Shown here: in pieces, positions 52,801 through 60,098 of the stretch
How positions within the stretch are numbered: position 1 is the stretch's first letter
Layout of the letters: the number at the start of each line of letters is the position of its first letter
Origin: Flavobacteriales bacterium UBA5081
Lineage (GTDB): Bacteria; Bacteroidota; Bacteroidia; Flavobacteriales_E; Vicingaceae
Reading direction: 5' to 3'
NCBI GenBank assembly: GCA_002415785.1
Contig: DIAJ01000028.1
Location: forward strand, 42,956-106,955
Length of the DNA: 64,000 nt
Notes under the pieces: model-generated
Told to the model about the DNA's origin: nothing
The model's database searches: none
What the model saw: the letters and a program-made list of their open reading frames with translations, nothing else
Translations under genes and position numbers: made by a program

Positions 52801-53033
52801 ACTTCAAATCTAAATTATTGATTATAAGCAACAAGCTAAATATGGGCAGCTTCACCATTGCCTATAAAAGTATGAAAGGAGAGAGTTTTGGAATTATTAA
52901 TCATAATGGGAGTGAAAAGTTTATAGCACTATCTGAGCTTGAAAGCAACCTGTCAAAATTTGGATTTTCAAATGTTAAAACTGAAGTTTTAACCGCACAG
53001 AAAAGGATAAAATTTAGCTTTATAAACCTATAA
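49866..53033 (+). CDS. Secreted MORN/YwqK-repeat protein
   Basis: A 1055-aa protein with signal peptide MKKIFCLLALVQFSTLLFTQ. Residues about 50-700 contain a dozen or more MORN-2/YwqK-type repeats: YYTDGSTKIEATYQDDRLVG, YYPNGHLRLRSEIY, YYENGEIKSEENYVNGKLEG, YHPNGKIWEKGERKNGEIIG, YFENGQLEASSEYKNNLQHG and others. The C-terminal 350 residues have no repeat and are of unknown fold. MORN repeats often form extended beta-hairpin rods. It is followed after 5 bases by another exported protein gene, so the two may function together on the cell surface. The start was chosen because it gives the signal peptide. Confidence 0.82.
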   Translation: MKKIFCLLALVQFSTLLFTQEKDTIFHQNGNIFQIIERLADKTRKITFNYGGTKKSEVEYSDSLKNGAFIEYYTDGSTKIEATYQDDRLVGNYIEYSTQGEITKSLHYKIFKNNGNIRSALDGKAEYYNKNGMLLAKGKYKEGEKDGIWYDFDASGRLSHKFTYKNGKKAGIQESYYPNGHLRLRSEIYEDVVVDGVNYPTLEVGTRLSYYENGVKQSEIEFEKGKPTGESKRWNNTGHLSSVSTMINDSIKKTEYFGVNENTSLIVHEVKRIENGYLKYHKQGKTIHYYENGEIKSEENYVNGKLEGSFVRYHPNGKIWEKGERKNGEIIGSFESYYENGQLQTSYLKTEIETHSGFSRIITKGWSKKYEENGEIKNLEFYDDKGRKLFLTYVNEGSQMRSIVYEMGNIQWIQNFYPNNILYSDRFSATHYNRTEWYYVNGQPFRLIIDPYDYKKEDMQVTLNFKGGLEFSSLRNNDLSPENYLSDLDASKYSDASLPKEGEFEILYLNGNPRVSYSLKDYLFHGSFKRFLPNGKLIYEAYFKDKGLLDWSCSISEKGDTMQLIKILKNGNHYRMRVDPNNSLQKTISDSNGEYIYKYETYEDRQAKSLYDRSKGISKSWYKNGKLSSTDSTITFKSGDKQKQKVIRKYFYENGQLKNVSTKVDGKYEEKYLSYFENGQLEASSEYKNNLQHGEYIRYAENGDLMMKGKHVDGKKEGKWKIRREDKLETEYYQNNQLQLEAPSGLCECQDTTNPLGRVYPNILANLFDYNVYCQLNFSFLKPIDSSSYHKLYYRTNGSLGQYNGYLTLVLFQPLKIHFKGKNSGSFVLNNCFTNGYYSKVNFGYVMRNNPDNRFLSFRNVDLGFEFYNPFFKQLSHDLKVSLKTETLEINEKEHLNLAETFTDFCFEPIKRDGWQLNSTKGRLIASQNFERIKYFTELSDILNIDSLMLDSLSHLNELVGISVTEGSGTLKIGNNDFDFKSKLLIISNKLNMGSFTIAYKSMKGESFGIINHNGSEKFIALSELESNLSKFGFSNVKTEVLTAQKRIKFSFINL

Positions 53034-53038
53034 GTACT

Positions 53039-54748
53039 ATGAAAAATCTTCTTTCTTTTACATTTTTTATCGTTTTATCCTTTCAAGTATTTTCAATTGA
53101 TCAGTTTTTATTTGACCCTATAAAAAAGGATAGCCTTTTTTATTCAAATGACACTAAAGACATTTTCATAGAAAATTTGAATACATATAACCCAATTACA
53201 ACTACACTCTTCACTTTAAGTAATCTAAACCTAGAAAAGAAGAGACAAGAGTTAATTTTTCCTTTTTTGAAAAATAACTGGGGGAATGTTAAGCTGGAAG
53301 AAAAAATGATTGAAAAGGGAGCTAAACACTTAAAATTTCTTCAAGATAAGAATCAGTTAAGACTAAGAGGCAATCAGCCGATACCAAAAGTTTTAACTAA
53401 ATCAATTGAAGTAAAGCCGGTTTCGTACTTTGACAGTGTACTTACCTTTGTGCAAATTGTTGAATGTGAGCTTAGCAATTATCGACACGAATATAAAATT
53501 GTAAGTTATTACTATTGGGATCTGAAGTCCGGCAAGTTGCTAGAAGAAGCACAATTGAAAGAGCAACTTGTGAAAGATGAATTAACAAAACGACTTCAAA
53601 AAAAATGGGAATACATTAGGGAAAGCCTGCCTACAAAAAACATTAAATTTGATCAATATATGGGATTTAGGCCGTTAATTGATAGCACTGAAACAGACTC
53701 TTTTTCCCTAGATGTTTTTGCTAAAGTTAATGCTTATCTCAAAAATCCAAATTGGGAGGATGCATCCATTTATTGGACGGGTAACGGTATATTGGTAAAG
53801 TTTAAAAATGTATCGTCCCTTACACTCCATCAGTTTGCTATTTTCAACCTATTTCTAGCACCAAGAGATTTAGGAGTAGTTTTTCATAAAAACTCTATTT
53901 ATGCCGCTTTAAATACTTTTGAAAGCCATCAGCTAAGCACCACTAATTTTAAACCTAACTATAGCTCTCAAAATTATTGGCAGCTTGGAGTTGGGATGCA
54001 TCAATTTGACTTCAAGAAAATTGATAATCCAAAAGTTAAATCGATTGATGTGTGGCAAGTATTTGAAAATAAAGCCGACTCTCAATTACAAAGAACATAC
54101 TTTTATCAAGACAAAAGAATAGAGAAAATTGTCCATCACCAGAGCAAGTTCGAAAGAAATTCTCATGTTTTCTGGTTGGATTCAATGATTAAGTGGGTAG
54201 CCGATATTGAGAAAAAAGTAAATAGAAGTAGCTATGATCCAAGGAAAGTAATTGAAAATGGCAAGATCATGGCGGTGGATTATGATGATAAAGGGAATTT
54301 GCTATATTCTGCAAGGCTTGAAAGCTTTTTTTTTATGAAAGAGTTTTCTTATATAGATTCAATTGTCGGGGAGTTTGAATATATGGTTTTTGAAAAACAT
54401 ATTGACGATGAATCTCTTCCCAGATGGTATCGCATCACAAAAACAGGCTTTTGTTTTTCAGCAGGGAATTGTACCAAGATTAAGGAAAAAAAGATTTACA
54501 ATCTGGCCGGTCAAAACTACCTATATAATACTAAAGGACAGGTTATTCAAAAAATTAATAATCAGAATGGCTTTGAGCTTTTTGAATATGACAAGTCCGG
54601 TAGAATGACTGAATCAAAAAGCTATGGAAATGCAAAATTATATCATAGTTTTCAATATCAATATTCCGGTTCGTCGACCATTCCCAAAACAATAATATGG
54701 AAAAGAAAAGCAACTAATCAAGTATACGACTATAAACTAAATTTTTAA
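53039..54748 (+). CDS. Exported protein of unknown function with YD-like tail
   Basis: A 569-aa protein with a signal peptide (LLSFTFFIVLSFQVFSI). The N-terminal 450 residues have no family I recognise. The C-terminal 80 residues (YNTKGQVIQKINNQNGFELF, EYDKSGRMTESKSYGNAKLY) look like RHS/YD-type repeats. The start is 5 bases after the MORN protein stop. The 3' end overlaps the convergent toxin gene by 35 bases. Confidence 0.7.
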   Translation: MKNLLSFTFFIVLSFQVFSIDQFLFDPIKKDSLFYSNDTKDIFIENLNTYNPITTTLFTLSNLNLEKKRQELIFPFLKNNWGNVKLEEKMIEKGAKHLKFLQDKNQLRLRGNQPIPKVLTKSIEVKPVSYFDSVLTFVQIVECELSNYRHEYKIVSYYYWDLKSGKLLEEAQLKEQLVKDELTKRLQKKWEYIRESLPTKNIKFDQYMGFRPLIDSTETDSFSLDVFAKVNAYLKNPNWEDASIYWTGNGILVKFKNVSSLTLHQFAIFNLFLAPRDLGVVFHKNSIYAALNTFESHQLSTTNFKPNYSSQNYWQLGVGMHQFDFKKIDNPKVKSIDVWQVFENKADSQLQRTYFYQDKRIEKIVHHQSKFERNSHVFWLDSMIKWVADIEKKVNRSSYDPRKVIENGKIMAVDYDDKGNLLYSARLESFFFMKEFSYIDSIVGEFEYMVFEKHIDDESLPRWYRITKTGFCFSAGNCTKIKEKKIYNLAGQNYLYNTKGQVIQKINNQNGFELFEYDKSGRMTESKSYGNAKLYHSFQYQYSGSSTIPKTIIWKRKATNQVYDYKLNF

Positions 54749-55097
54749 CTACCCTTTTTCGCATCCGTAGTTTTTTTCTTTTAGTCCGTTTAATTTTTTG
54801 TGGGTTCTGTCGAGTATCAAAAACGTCAGTAATTTTTATATAACCATTTTCTATATCTACAGAATAAATCAATTTGTAGTTTTTAAATACTAAATAACGA
54901 TAAAGAATTTCTCTTTGTTTTAAAAGCTCTTCTTCTTGTCCAATTAATGGTGAGTGTATTAACTTATTTAGTTCATTAATAATTTCTTTGAGAAGCATTT
55001 TGGCAATTCTAGGGCTTGCATTCTTTTGATAATACTCATATATTTCGTCTAGTTGTTTTTCTGCAAATTCAGACCAAATAATTTTTAAAATCATCAT
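54714..55097 (-). CDS. RelE/ParE-family toxin with C-terminal extension
   Basis: A 127-aa toxin paralogous to the one at 45294-45608: IIWSEFAEKQLDEIYEYYQK with ASPRIAKMLL, LIGQEEEL, RYLVFKNYKLIYSVDI and ITDVFDTRQNPQKIK. After that point it continues with about 23 extra, very basic residues (RTKRKKLRMRKRVVKNLVYS). The extension covers the 35-base overlap with the convergent gene, so it may be a read-through past a lost stop. The start overlaps the antitoxin stop by 4 bases. Target uncertain, as for its relative. Confidence 0.85.
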   Translation of the reverse strand: MMILKIIWSEFAEKQLDEIYEYYQKNASPRIAKMLLKEIINELNKLIHSPLIGQEEELLKQREILYRYLVFKNYKLIYSVDIENGYIKITDVFDTRQNPQKIKRTKRKKLRMRKRVVKNLVYSRILD

Positions 55098-55327
55098 TTG
55101 TATTTAGCTGCAAGTTCAGAACTGTTTTTAAATCGATTATTTCTGAAATCAGATTCAGATTTGTCAATTCTTTCATTCAGTTCATCTTGAGTCATTGGTT
55201 GAATTAGTCGTTCTTTCGAAGCATTTTTCTCTTTGCTTAAAATTTTTTCAAGCTCAGAGACTACCTCTTCACTTTGAAGTTTTAAAAATTCTTTTACAAA
55301 TTCGATTTTTCGAGCTTCTAAATCCAT
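55094..55327 (-). CDS. Type II antitoxin
   Basis: A 77-aa partner of the downstream toxin, with a helical N-terminus (EARKIEFVKEFLKLQSEEVV), QPMTQDELNERIDKSESDF and RFKNSSELAAKYK. It matches the antitoxin at 45051-45290 in layout. It overlaps the toxin by 4 bases, as usual in such operons. Confidence 0.8.
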   Translation of the reverse strand: MDLEARKIEFVKEFLKLQSEEVVSELEKILSKEKNASKERLIQPMTQDELNERIDKSESDFRNNRFKNSSELAAKYK

Positions 55328-55418
55328 TTTATTCAGCTTTTTATCAAAGGTACAAAATTATCTAGTTAAATAGATTTTTTTGTAGGTGTAGCCATTAAAT
55401 ACTAGTTTGAGGTATTAA

Positions 55419-56276
55419 TTAAAACACCCTCCCCGCTTCCTGAATGGCTTGATCCAGGGCATCCATATCTACCACTTCTTTTTGGAGTACCTCATTAAAA
55501 TAGCCAATCATCTTTTCGGTGGGCATGTTTCCGGTTAAGTCGTCGGCTGCCATGGGACAACCTCCGTAGCCGGCAATTGCGCCGTCAAATCGCCGGCAAC
55601 CACTATCGTATGCCGCTTCAACTTTCTCTTTCCAACTGTCAGGCGTGGTGTGTAAATGTGCTCCAATCTCTAAGTCAGGGTACTCGGGAATTAAAGTGCT
55701 AAATAAACGGTTGATAATTCCCGGTTCAGAAACGCCAATGGTATCACTTAAGGCAAAAATGCGAATGTCCATGGCTTTTAACTTGCGCAACCAATCCGCC
55801 ACGATGTCCTCATGATAAGGATCGCCATAAGGATTTCCAAAACCCATGGAAATGTAGATCACTAAATCTTTGTTGTTCTTTAAGGTTAAGTTCTGAATAC
55901 GAGCTACACGATCTAGGGATTCTTCGATGCTTGCATTGGTATTTCGCTGCTGAAAAGTCTCTGAAATGGAAAAAGGATAACCTAAATACGCAATTTCTTC
56001 ATGTTGAACAGCATCCTTGGCTCCTCTTTCATTGGCGATAATCGCCAAGAGCTTGGTGTTGCTTTGTTCTAAATCAAGTCCGGCTAATACTTCCGCCGTA
56101 TCTTTTAACTGAGGAATAGCTTTGGGTGAAACAAATGAACCAAAGTCTAAGGTGTGAAAACCCACCTTCAATAATTGGTTTAAGTAATCAATCTTAACTT
56201 CCGTAGGTATAAATTCTTTTATCCCTTGCATTGCATCTCGTGGACACTCAATAATTTTCAATTCACTTTGACTCAT
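55419..56276 (-). CDS. Hydroxymethylglutaryl-CoA lyase family protein
   Basis: A 285-aa TIM-barrel protein of the HMGL-like family. IIECPRDAMQGIKEFIPT is the substrate/metal N-terminal motif (usually ...CPRDGxQ), followed by GFHTLDFGSFVSPKAIPQL, ISMGFGNPYGDPYHED, GAHLHTTP (metal-binding HxH) and the signature GAIAGYGGCPMAADDLTGNM with the catalytic cysteine. It cleaves HMG-CoA to acetyl-CoA and acetoacetate in leucine and ketone-body breakdown. A2 at the CPRDA position instead of G is a small deviation from the motif. The gene overlaps the preceding pyrD by 14 bases, so it is translated from the same message. No other leucine-degradation gene is nearby. Confidence 0.88.
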   Translation of the reverse strand: MSQSELKIIECPRDAMQGIKEFIPTEVKIDYLNQLLKVGFHTLDFGSFVSPKAIPQLKDTAEVLAGLDLEQSNTKLLAIIANERGAKDAVQHEEIAYLGYPFSISETFQQRNTNASIEESLDRVARIQNLTLKNNKDLVIYISMGFGNPYGDPYHEDIVADWLRKLKAMDIRIFALSDTIGVSEPGIINRLFSTLIPEYPDLEIGAHLHTTPDSWKEKVEAAYDSGCRRFDGAIAGYGGCPMAADDLTGNMPTEKMIGYFNEVLQKEVVDMDALDQAIQEAGRVF

Positions 56277-57309
56277 AGTACTTGATTAATCCTTTGTTGA
56301 TTCGTTTCACCATTTGCGGTCCTTCGTAAATAAAGCCGGTATAAACTTGCACCAAATCAGCTCCGGCTTCCAGCTTTTCAATGGCATCTTGAGCAGTAAA
56401 AATACCCCCAACGGCAACAATGGGAAAGCTTTTATTAGACTTAGCCGAAAGGTATTGGATTACCTCTGTGGAGCGCTGACGAACCGGCTTACCACTCAAC
56501 CCTCCGGCTCCAATGCTTTCCACCTCTTTTTCAGCAGTTTTTAAGTTTGATCGATCGATGGTGGTGTTGGTAGCAATCACACCATCTAATGCAGTAGTTT
56601 GAATAATTTCTACAATATCATCTAGCTGACTATTGGTTAGATCCGGTGCAATTTTGAGCAAGATGGGTTTGCGTTTGCTTTTCTTATTGTTTTCTGCTTG
56701 TAAAGCCATCAATAGTTTCGTTAGTGGCTCTTTTTCTTGTAACGCTCTTAGATTAGGCGTATTGGGCGAACTCACATTTACTACAAAGTAGTCCACATAA
56801 TCAAACAAAGCGTGAAAACATTTCAAATAATCGTCTAATGCTTCTTCATTAGGCGTTACTTTATTCTTTCCGATGTTCCCCCCAATGATCAGCTTCGAAT
56901 CGCGCTTTTTTAAGCGATTAACAGCTGCCTCTACTCCTTCATTATTGAAACCCATTCGGTTAATCAGAGCTTCATCCTTTGGCAAGCGAAACAAGCGAGG
57001 CTTAGGGTTTCCGTCTTGTGGTTTTGGGGTAAGTGTTCCGATTTCAATAAAACCAAAGCCAAAACAAGAAAGCTCCTCAAAAAGCTTTGCATCTTTGTCG
57101 AAGCCTGCAGCCAAACCTACAGGATTGTCGAACTTTAAACCAAAACACTCTCTCTGCAATTTTGGATGTTTTACTTCATGTGACTTTCGTACGATACTTC
57201 TTGTCACTTTGCTTTTTAAACTCATTCTTAGCCAAGAAAACACTTTATAGTGAGCCTTTTCGGCTGGCATTTGAAAAAGCAATGGCTTGATAATGGAACG
57301 GTAAATCAT
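56263..57309 (-). CDS. pyrD: Dihydroorotate dehydrogenase (quinone), class 2
   Basis: A 348-aa FMN enzyme that oxidises dihydroorotate in pyrimidine synthesis and passes electrons to quinones. The N-terminal helices (IIKPLLFQMPAEKAHYKVF) are the membrane-association region of class 2. Then FGLKFDNPVGLAAGFDKDAK, GFGFIEIGTLTPKPQDGNPK, INRMGFNNEGVE and NVSSPNTPNLRALQ (with the catalytic serine) follow, with GGLSGKP and GGIFTAQDAIEKLEAGADLV as FMN-phosphate motifs. Length is normal. Divergent from the STAS-like gene and translationally linked to the HMGL gene. Confidence 0.95.
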   Translation of the reverse strand: MIYRSIIKPLLFQMPAEKAHYKVFSWLRMSLKSKVTRSIVRKSHEVKHPKLQRECFGLKFDNPVGLAAGFDKDAKLFEELSCFGFGFIEIGTLTPKPQDGNPKPRLFRLPKDEALINRMGFNNEGVEAAVNRLKKRDSKLIIGGNIGKNKVTPNEEALDDYLKCFHALFDYVDYFVVNVSSPNTPNLRALQEKEPLTKLLMALQAENNKKSKRKPILLKIAPDLTNSQLDDIVEIIQTTALDGVIATNTTIDRSNLKTAEKEVESIGAGGLSGKPVRQRSTEVIQYLSAKSNKSFPIVAVGGIFTAQDAIEKLEAGADLVQVYTGFIYEGPQMVKRINKGLIKYYESK

Positions 57310-57357
57310 AGCCTGCGAAATTAATCTTTAAATGACATTTAGGAAAGGTAGAACACT

Positions 57358-57365
57358 TACTTTTG
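57358..57365 (+). promoter_or_regulatory. TACTTTTG -7 box next to the start codon
   Basis: TACTTTTG matches TANNTTTG and ends 5 bases before the ATG at 57371. Transcription would then start at or just beyond the ATG, so either the leader is extremely short or the real start is further downstream. Same TTACTTTTGC core as at 47838, 59828 and 60009. Confidence 0.5.
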
Positions 57366-57370
57366 CAGCG

Positions 57371-57805
57371 ATGAAAAAAACCAACGCTCTATATCCTGAT
57401 TTCCAATTAAGGCAGAATAATGAAAACTTCTCAGTACACAAACACCTTAAGATGAACCTACTGATGGTGGTTTTTCATCCTTTCAAGACGATTGATGTAG
57501 AAGATGCAAAGCATATTGAGCAAATAGTGTTGGAAAACGCCGATGAGAAAAAAGACATTTTGGGAATAACATTGCCCTCAAAAGGTGCAAATGTAGATAG
57601 CACAGCGCGAACTTACTTTGCCAATTGTGAATTGTCGATAAAATACACCAAAGCAATGGCGGTAATTATTAAAAGTATGCCGCATCGTATGCTATTAAAC
57701 TTTTACATGCAGTTTAACCGTCCTCCGGCAAAGCATAAAGCTTTTGAAGAAGTAAATAAGGCGATGGATTGGTTGAAGAAGGTCAATGAGAGTAAAGAGG
57801 CTTAA
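57371..57805 (+). CDS. STAS/SpoIIAA-like protein
   Basis: A protein of about 144 aa from the ATG at 57371 (an in-frame ATG at 57332 is less likely because the -7 box lies between them). The pattern fits the STAS-like proteins of Bacteroidota: a short beta-alpha start, YTKAMAVIIKSMPHRMLLNF, then FNRPPAKHKAFEEVNKAMDW ending in a WLKK helix. No enzymatic motif. Function unknown; many relatives are encoded alone. Divergent from pyrD, convergent with bipA. Confidence 0.7.
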   Translation: MKKTNALYPDFQLRQNNENFSVHKHLKMNLLMVVFHPFKTIDVEDAKHIEQIVLENADEKKDILGITLPSKGANVDSTARTYFANCELSIKYTKAMAVIIKSMPHRMLLNFYMQFNRPPAKHKAFEEVNKAMDWLKKVNESKEA

Positions 57806-57937
57806 TTGAAAATTAACGACTCCTTTATCTCAACGACGAAGTAAAATTTAACTTATTTCCCATAGATTGAAAAATATAGATTAGTAGTTTGTAAACGAAA
57901 AACCATTTCTTATTAAGATTAAGGTTGACTAATCACA

Positions 57938-57968
57938 AAAAAAGCGCTGATCAAATCAACGCTTTTTT
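57938..57968. terminator. Bidirectional terminator between STAS-like gene and bipA
   Basis: AAAAAAGCGCTGA (57938-57950) pairs with TCAACGCTTTTTT (57956-57968) with one mismatch, loop TCAAA. The A-run and T-run make it work for both convergent genes. Confidence 0.75.
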
Positions 57969-58010
57969 GGGGAATAAAAAGTTCAAAGTATAACTCTTAT
58001 CTTTCTCATT

Positions 58011-59807
58011 TTATATTTTTGAAGCTCTTTTTCGATCAGTTTCGTTCAAAAGTACTTTTCTAACTCGAATTGAATTTGGTGTTACTTCAACGTATTCATC
58101 TTTTTGAATATACTCCAAGGCTTCTTCTAAAGAGAATTTAATCGCCGGTGCAATTTTTACTTTATCATCTGCTCCGGATGAACGCATGTTAGACATTTTC
58201 TTGGTTTTAGTAATGTTAATTACCAAATCCCCGGCTCTGTTATTTTCACCAACTACCTGACCTCCATAAATCTCTTCATTAGGGTCAACGAAGAACTTAC
58301 CTCTATCTTGCAAATTGCTCAATGAGTAAGGAATAGCTTTTCCTTGTTCCATAGAAATCAAAGAACCGTTTTGTCTTCCCGGAATCACCCCTTTAAAAGG
58401 CTGAAACTCTTTGAATCGGTGAGACATGATTGCCTCTCCTGCAGTTGCTGTTAAAAGTGCATTTCTCAAGCCAATGATTCCACGAGAAGGAATTTCAAAA
58501 TCCAAAATCATTCGATCACCTTTAGGTTCCATGTTTAGCATTTCACCTTTTCGCTGATTCACCATTTCAATGGCTTTTCCGCTCACTTCTTCAGGTAAGT
58601 CAATGTTTAATTCCTCAATCGGCTCGTGCTTTACACCGTCAATTTCTTTAATAATTACCTGTGGCTGACCAATCTGCAATTCATAACCTTCTCTACGCAT
58701 GGTTTCAATTAAAACGGAAAGATGCAAAACACCACGACCGAATACATTAAATGAATCTGCAGAACCGGTATCTTCAACTCTAAGCGCCAAGTTACGCTCC
58801 AACTCTTTTGTCAAGCGATCTTTAATGTGTCGTGAGGTTACAAATTTTCCTTCTTTACCAAAGAAAGGAGAATCGTTAATTGTAAACAACATACTCATCG
58901 TTGGCTCGTCGATGGTTATACTTGGCAAAGCCTCCGGATTTTCCACATCAGCAACAGTATCGCCAATGTCAAAGTTTTCCAAACCAACAACAGCACAAAT
59001 ATCTCCTGCTTGTACTTCTTCTACCTTAACTTTTCCAAGTCCCTCAAATAAGTAAAGCTCTTTTATTTTAGCCTTTTGTTGCTTTCCATCACGCTTCATC
59101 AGCAATACTTGCTGTCCGGTTTTTAAAGTTCCTCTTTGCAAACGACCAATGGCAATTCTTCCAATAAATGAAGAGTAATCCAGAGATGTAATCAACATTT
59201 GAGTATTTCCCTCTTCGGGTTTAGGAGCCGGAATATGCGTTAATATTGCTTCCATTAAAGCGGTAATGTCTTCCGTTGGCTTTTGGTAATCATCACTCAT
59301 CCAACCATTTTTGGCTGAACCGTAAATCGTTGGAAAATCTAATTGATCTTCAGTTGCTCCTAAATTAAACATCAGGTCAAAAACCTTTTCTTGAGCAATA
59401 TCCGGAGTACAGTTTTCTTTATCAACTTTATTGACTACCACAATTGGCTTTAAACCTAAGTCAATTGCTTTTTGCAATACAAAACGAGTTTGTGGCATAG
59501 GTCCTTCAAAGGCGTCAACCAAAAGCAATACGCCATCAGCCATATTTAATACACGCTCTACTTCCCCTCCAAAGTCGGAGTGACCGGGAGTATCGATAAT
59601 GTTAATCTTAGTGTCTTTATAAAAAACGGAAACATTCTTCGATAAGATTGTAATCCCTCTTTCTTTTTCAATGTCGTTGTTGTCCATAATCAACTCTCCC
59701 GGAGTTTCGTGGTCGCTAAATAGCTTTCCGGCAAGTAGCATTTTGTCAACTAAGGTAGTTTTACCGTGGTCAACGTGGGCGATTATGGCAATGTTTCTAA
59801 TGTTCAT
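58011..59807 (-). CDS. bipA: BipA/TypA ribosome-binding GTPase
   Basis: A 598-aa translational GTPase. Motifs: G1 AHVDHGKTTL (near residue 10), G2 ERGITIL, G3 DTPGHSDFGGEVERV, G4 NKVD, and the BipA-typical C-terminal block with RGIIGLRNALLTATAG and a PFKGVIPGRQNGSLISME segment. Length is as in other BipA proteins. It helps ribosome assembly and stress adaptation. It is isolated, with its own promoter at 59818-59836, and the terminator at 57938-57968 follows. Confidence 0.96.
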   Translation of the reverse strand: MNIRNIAIIAHVDHGKTTLVDKMLLAGKLFSDHETPGELIMDNNDIEKERGITILSKNVSVFYKDTKINIIDTPGHSDFGGEVERVLNMADGVLLLVDAFEGPMPQTRFVLQKAIDLGLKPIVVVNKVDKENCTPDIAQEKVFDLMFNLGATEDQLDFPTIYGSAKNGWMSDDYQKPTEDITALMEAILTHIPAPKPEEGNTQMLITSLDYSSFIGRIAIGRLQRGTLKTGQQVLLMKRDGKQQKAKIKELYLFEGLGKVKVEEVQAGDICAVVGLENFDIGDTVADVENPEALPSITIDEPTMSMLFTINDSPFFGKEGKFVTSRHIKDRLTKELERNLALRVEDTGSADSFNVFGRGVLHLSVLIETMRREGYELQIGQPQVIIKEIDGVKHEPIEELNIDLPEEVSGKAIEMVNQRKGEMLNMEPKGDRMILDFEIPSRGIIGLRNALLTATAGEAIMSHRFKEFQPFKGVIPGRQNGSLISMEQGKAIPYSLSNLQDRGKFFVDPNEEIYGGQVVGENNRAGDLVINITKTKKMSNMRSSGADDKVKIAPAIKFSLEEALEYIQKDEYVEVTPNSIRVRKVLLNETDRKRASKI

Positions 59808-59817
59808 GGATGTTGAA

Positions 59818-59836
59818 TTTGAGGGCGCAAAAGTAA
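59818..59836 (-). promoter_or_regulatory. bipA promoter with TACTTTTG -7 box
   Basis: On the minus strand this reads TTACTTTTGCGCCCTCAAA, with TACTTTTG at 59835-59828, 20 bases before the bipA start at 59807. The whole 19-mer is identical to the ABC-F promoter at 47838-47856. Confidence 0.65.
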
Positions 59837-59978
59837 CTCTAATCTTCGACTTGAGCGTTTATTTTTACATTTAGCTTAAAATTCTTTACTGATTGAAATT
59901 AGCTATGTTTGTAATAAAGCAAAAAAGTGGCAAAACGGCAATAGCCACCTACTTTCTAAAACCATTATTTACCCCAAA

Positions 59979-60095
59979 ATGAATCATTTATTTTACGAGG
60001 GAGAAGGCTTACTTTTGCCTACAGAGTATGAAAAAGAGGCTCATTTCGATGAAAAAGTATTATCGGATATTAAACAATGGATCAGTCAACAATAA
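59979..60095 (+). CDS. Possible 38-aa small protein
   Basis: An ATG-to-stop frame giving MNHLFYEGEGLLLPTEYEKE and an 18-residue remainder ending in WISQQ. It stops 3 bases before the glycosyltransferase start. Composition is plausible for a protein. Against it, the -7 box TACTTTTG (60010-60017) lies inside the frame, so the segment may simply be the promoter region of the next gene. Confidence 0.3.
   Translation: MNHLFYEGEGLLLPTEYEKEAHFDEKVLSDIKQWISQQ
60010..60017 (+). promoter_or_regulatory. TACTTTTG -7 box for the glycosyltransferase gene
   Basis: TACTTTTG within TTACTTTTGCC, 81 bases before the ATG at 60099. It matches the Bacteroidota -7 consensus, but no -33 element was identified. Confidence 0.45.
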
Positions 60096-60098
60096 AGA

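Noticed and set aside
54714..54748. Overlap of the toxin and the exported protein gene as evidence that one is false
   Set aside because: Both genes have independent support upstream of the overlap; a small convergent overlap from a lost toxin stop is the simpler view.
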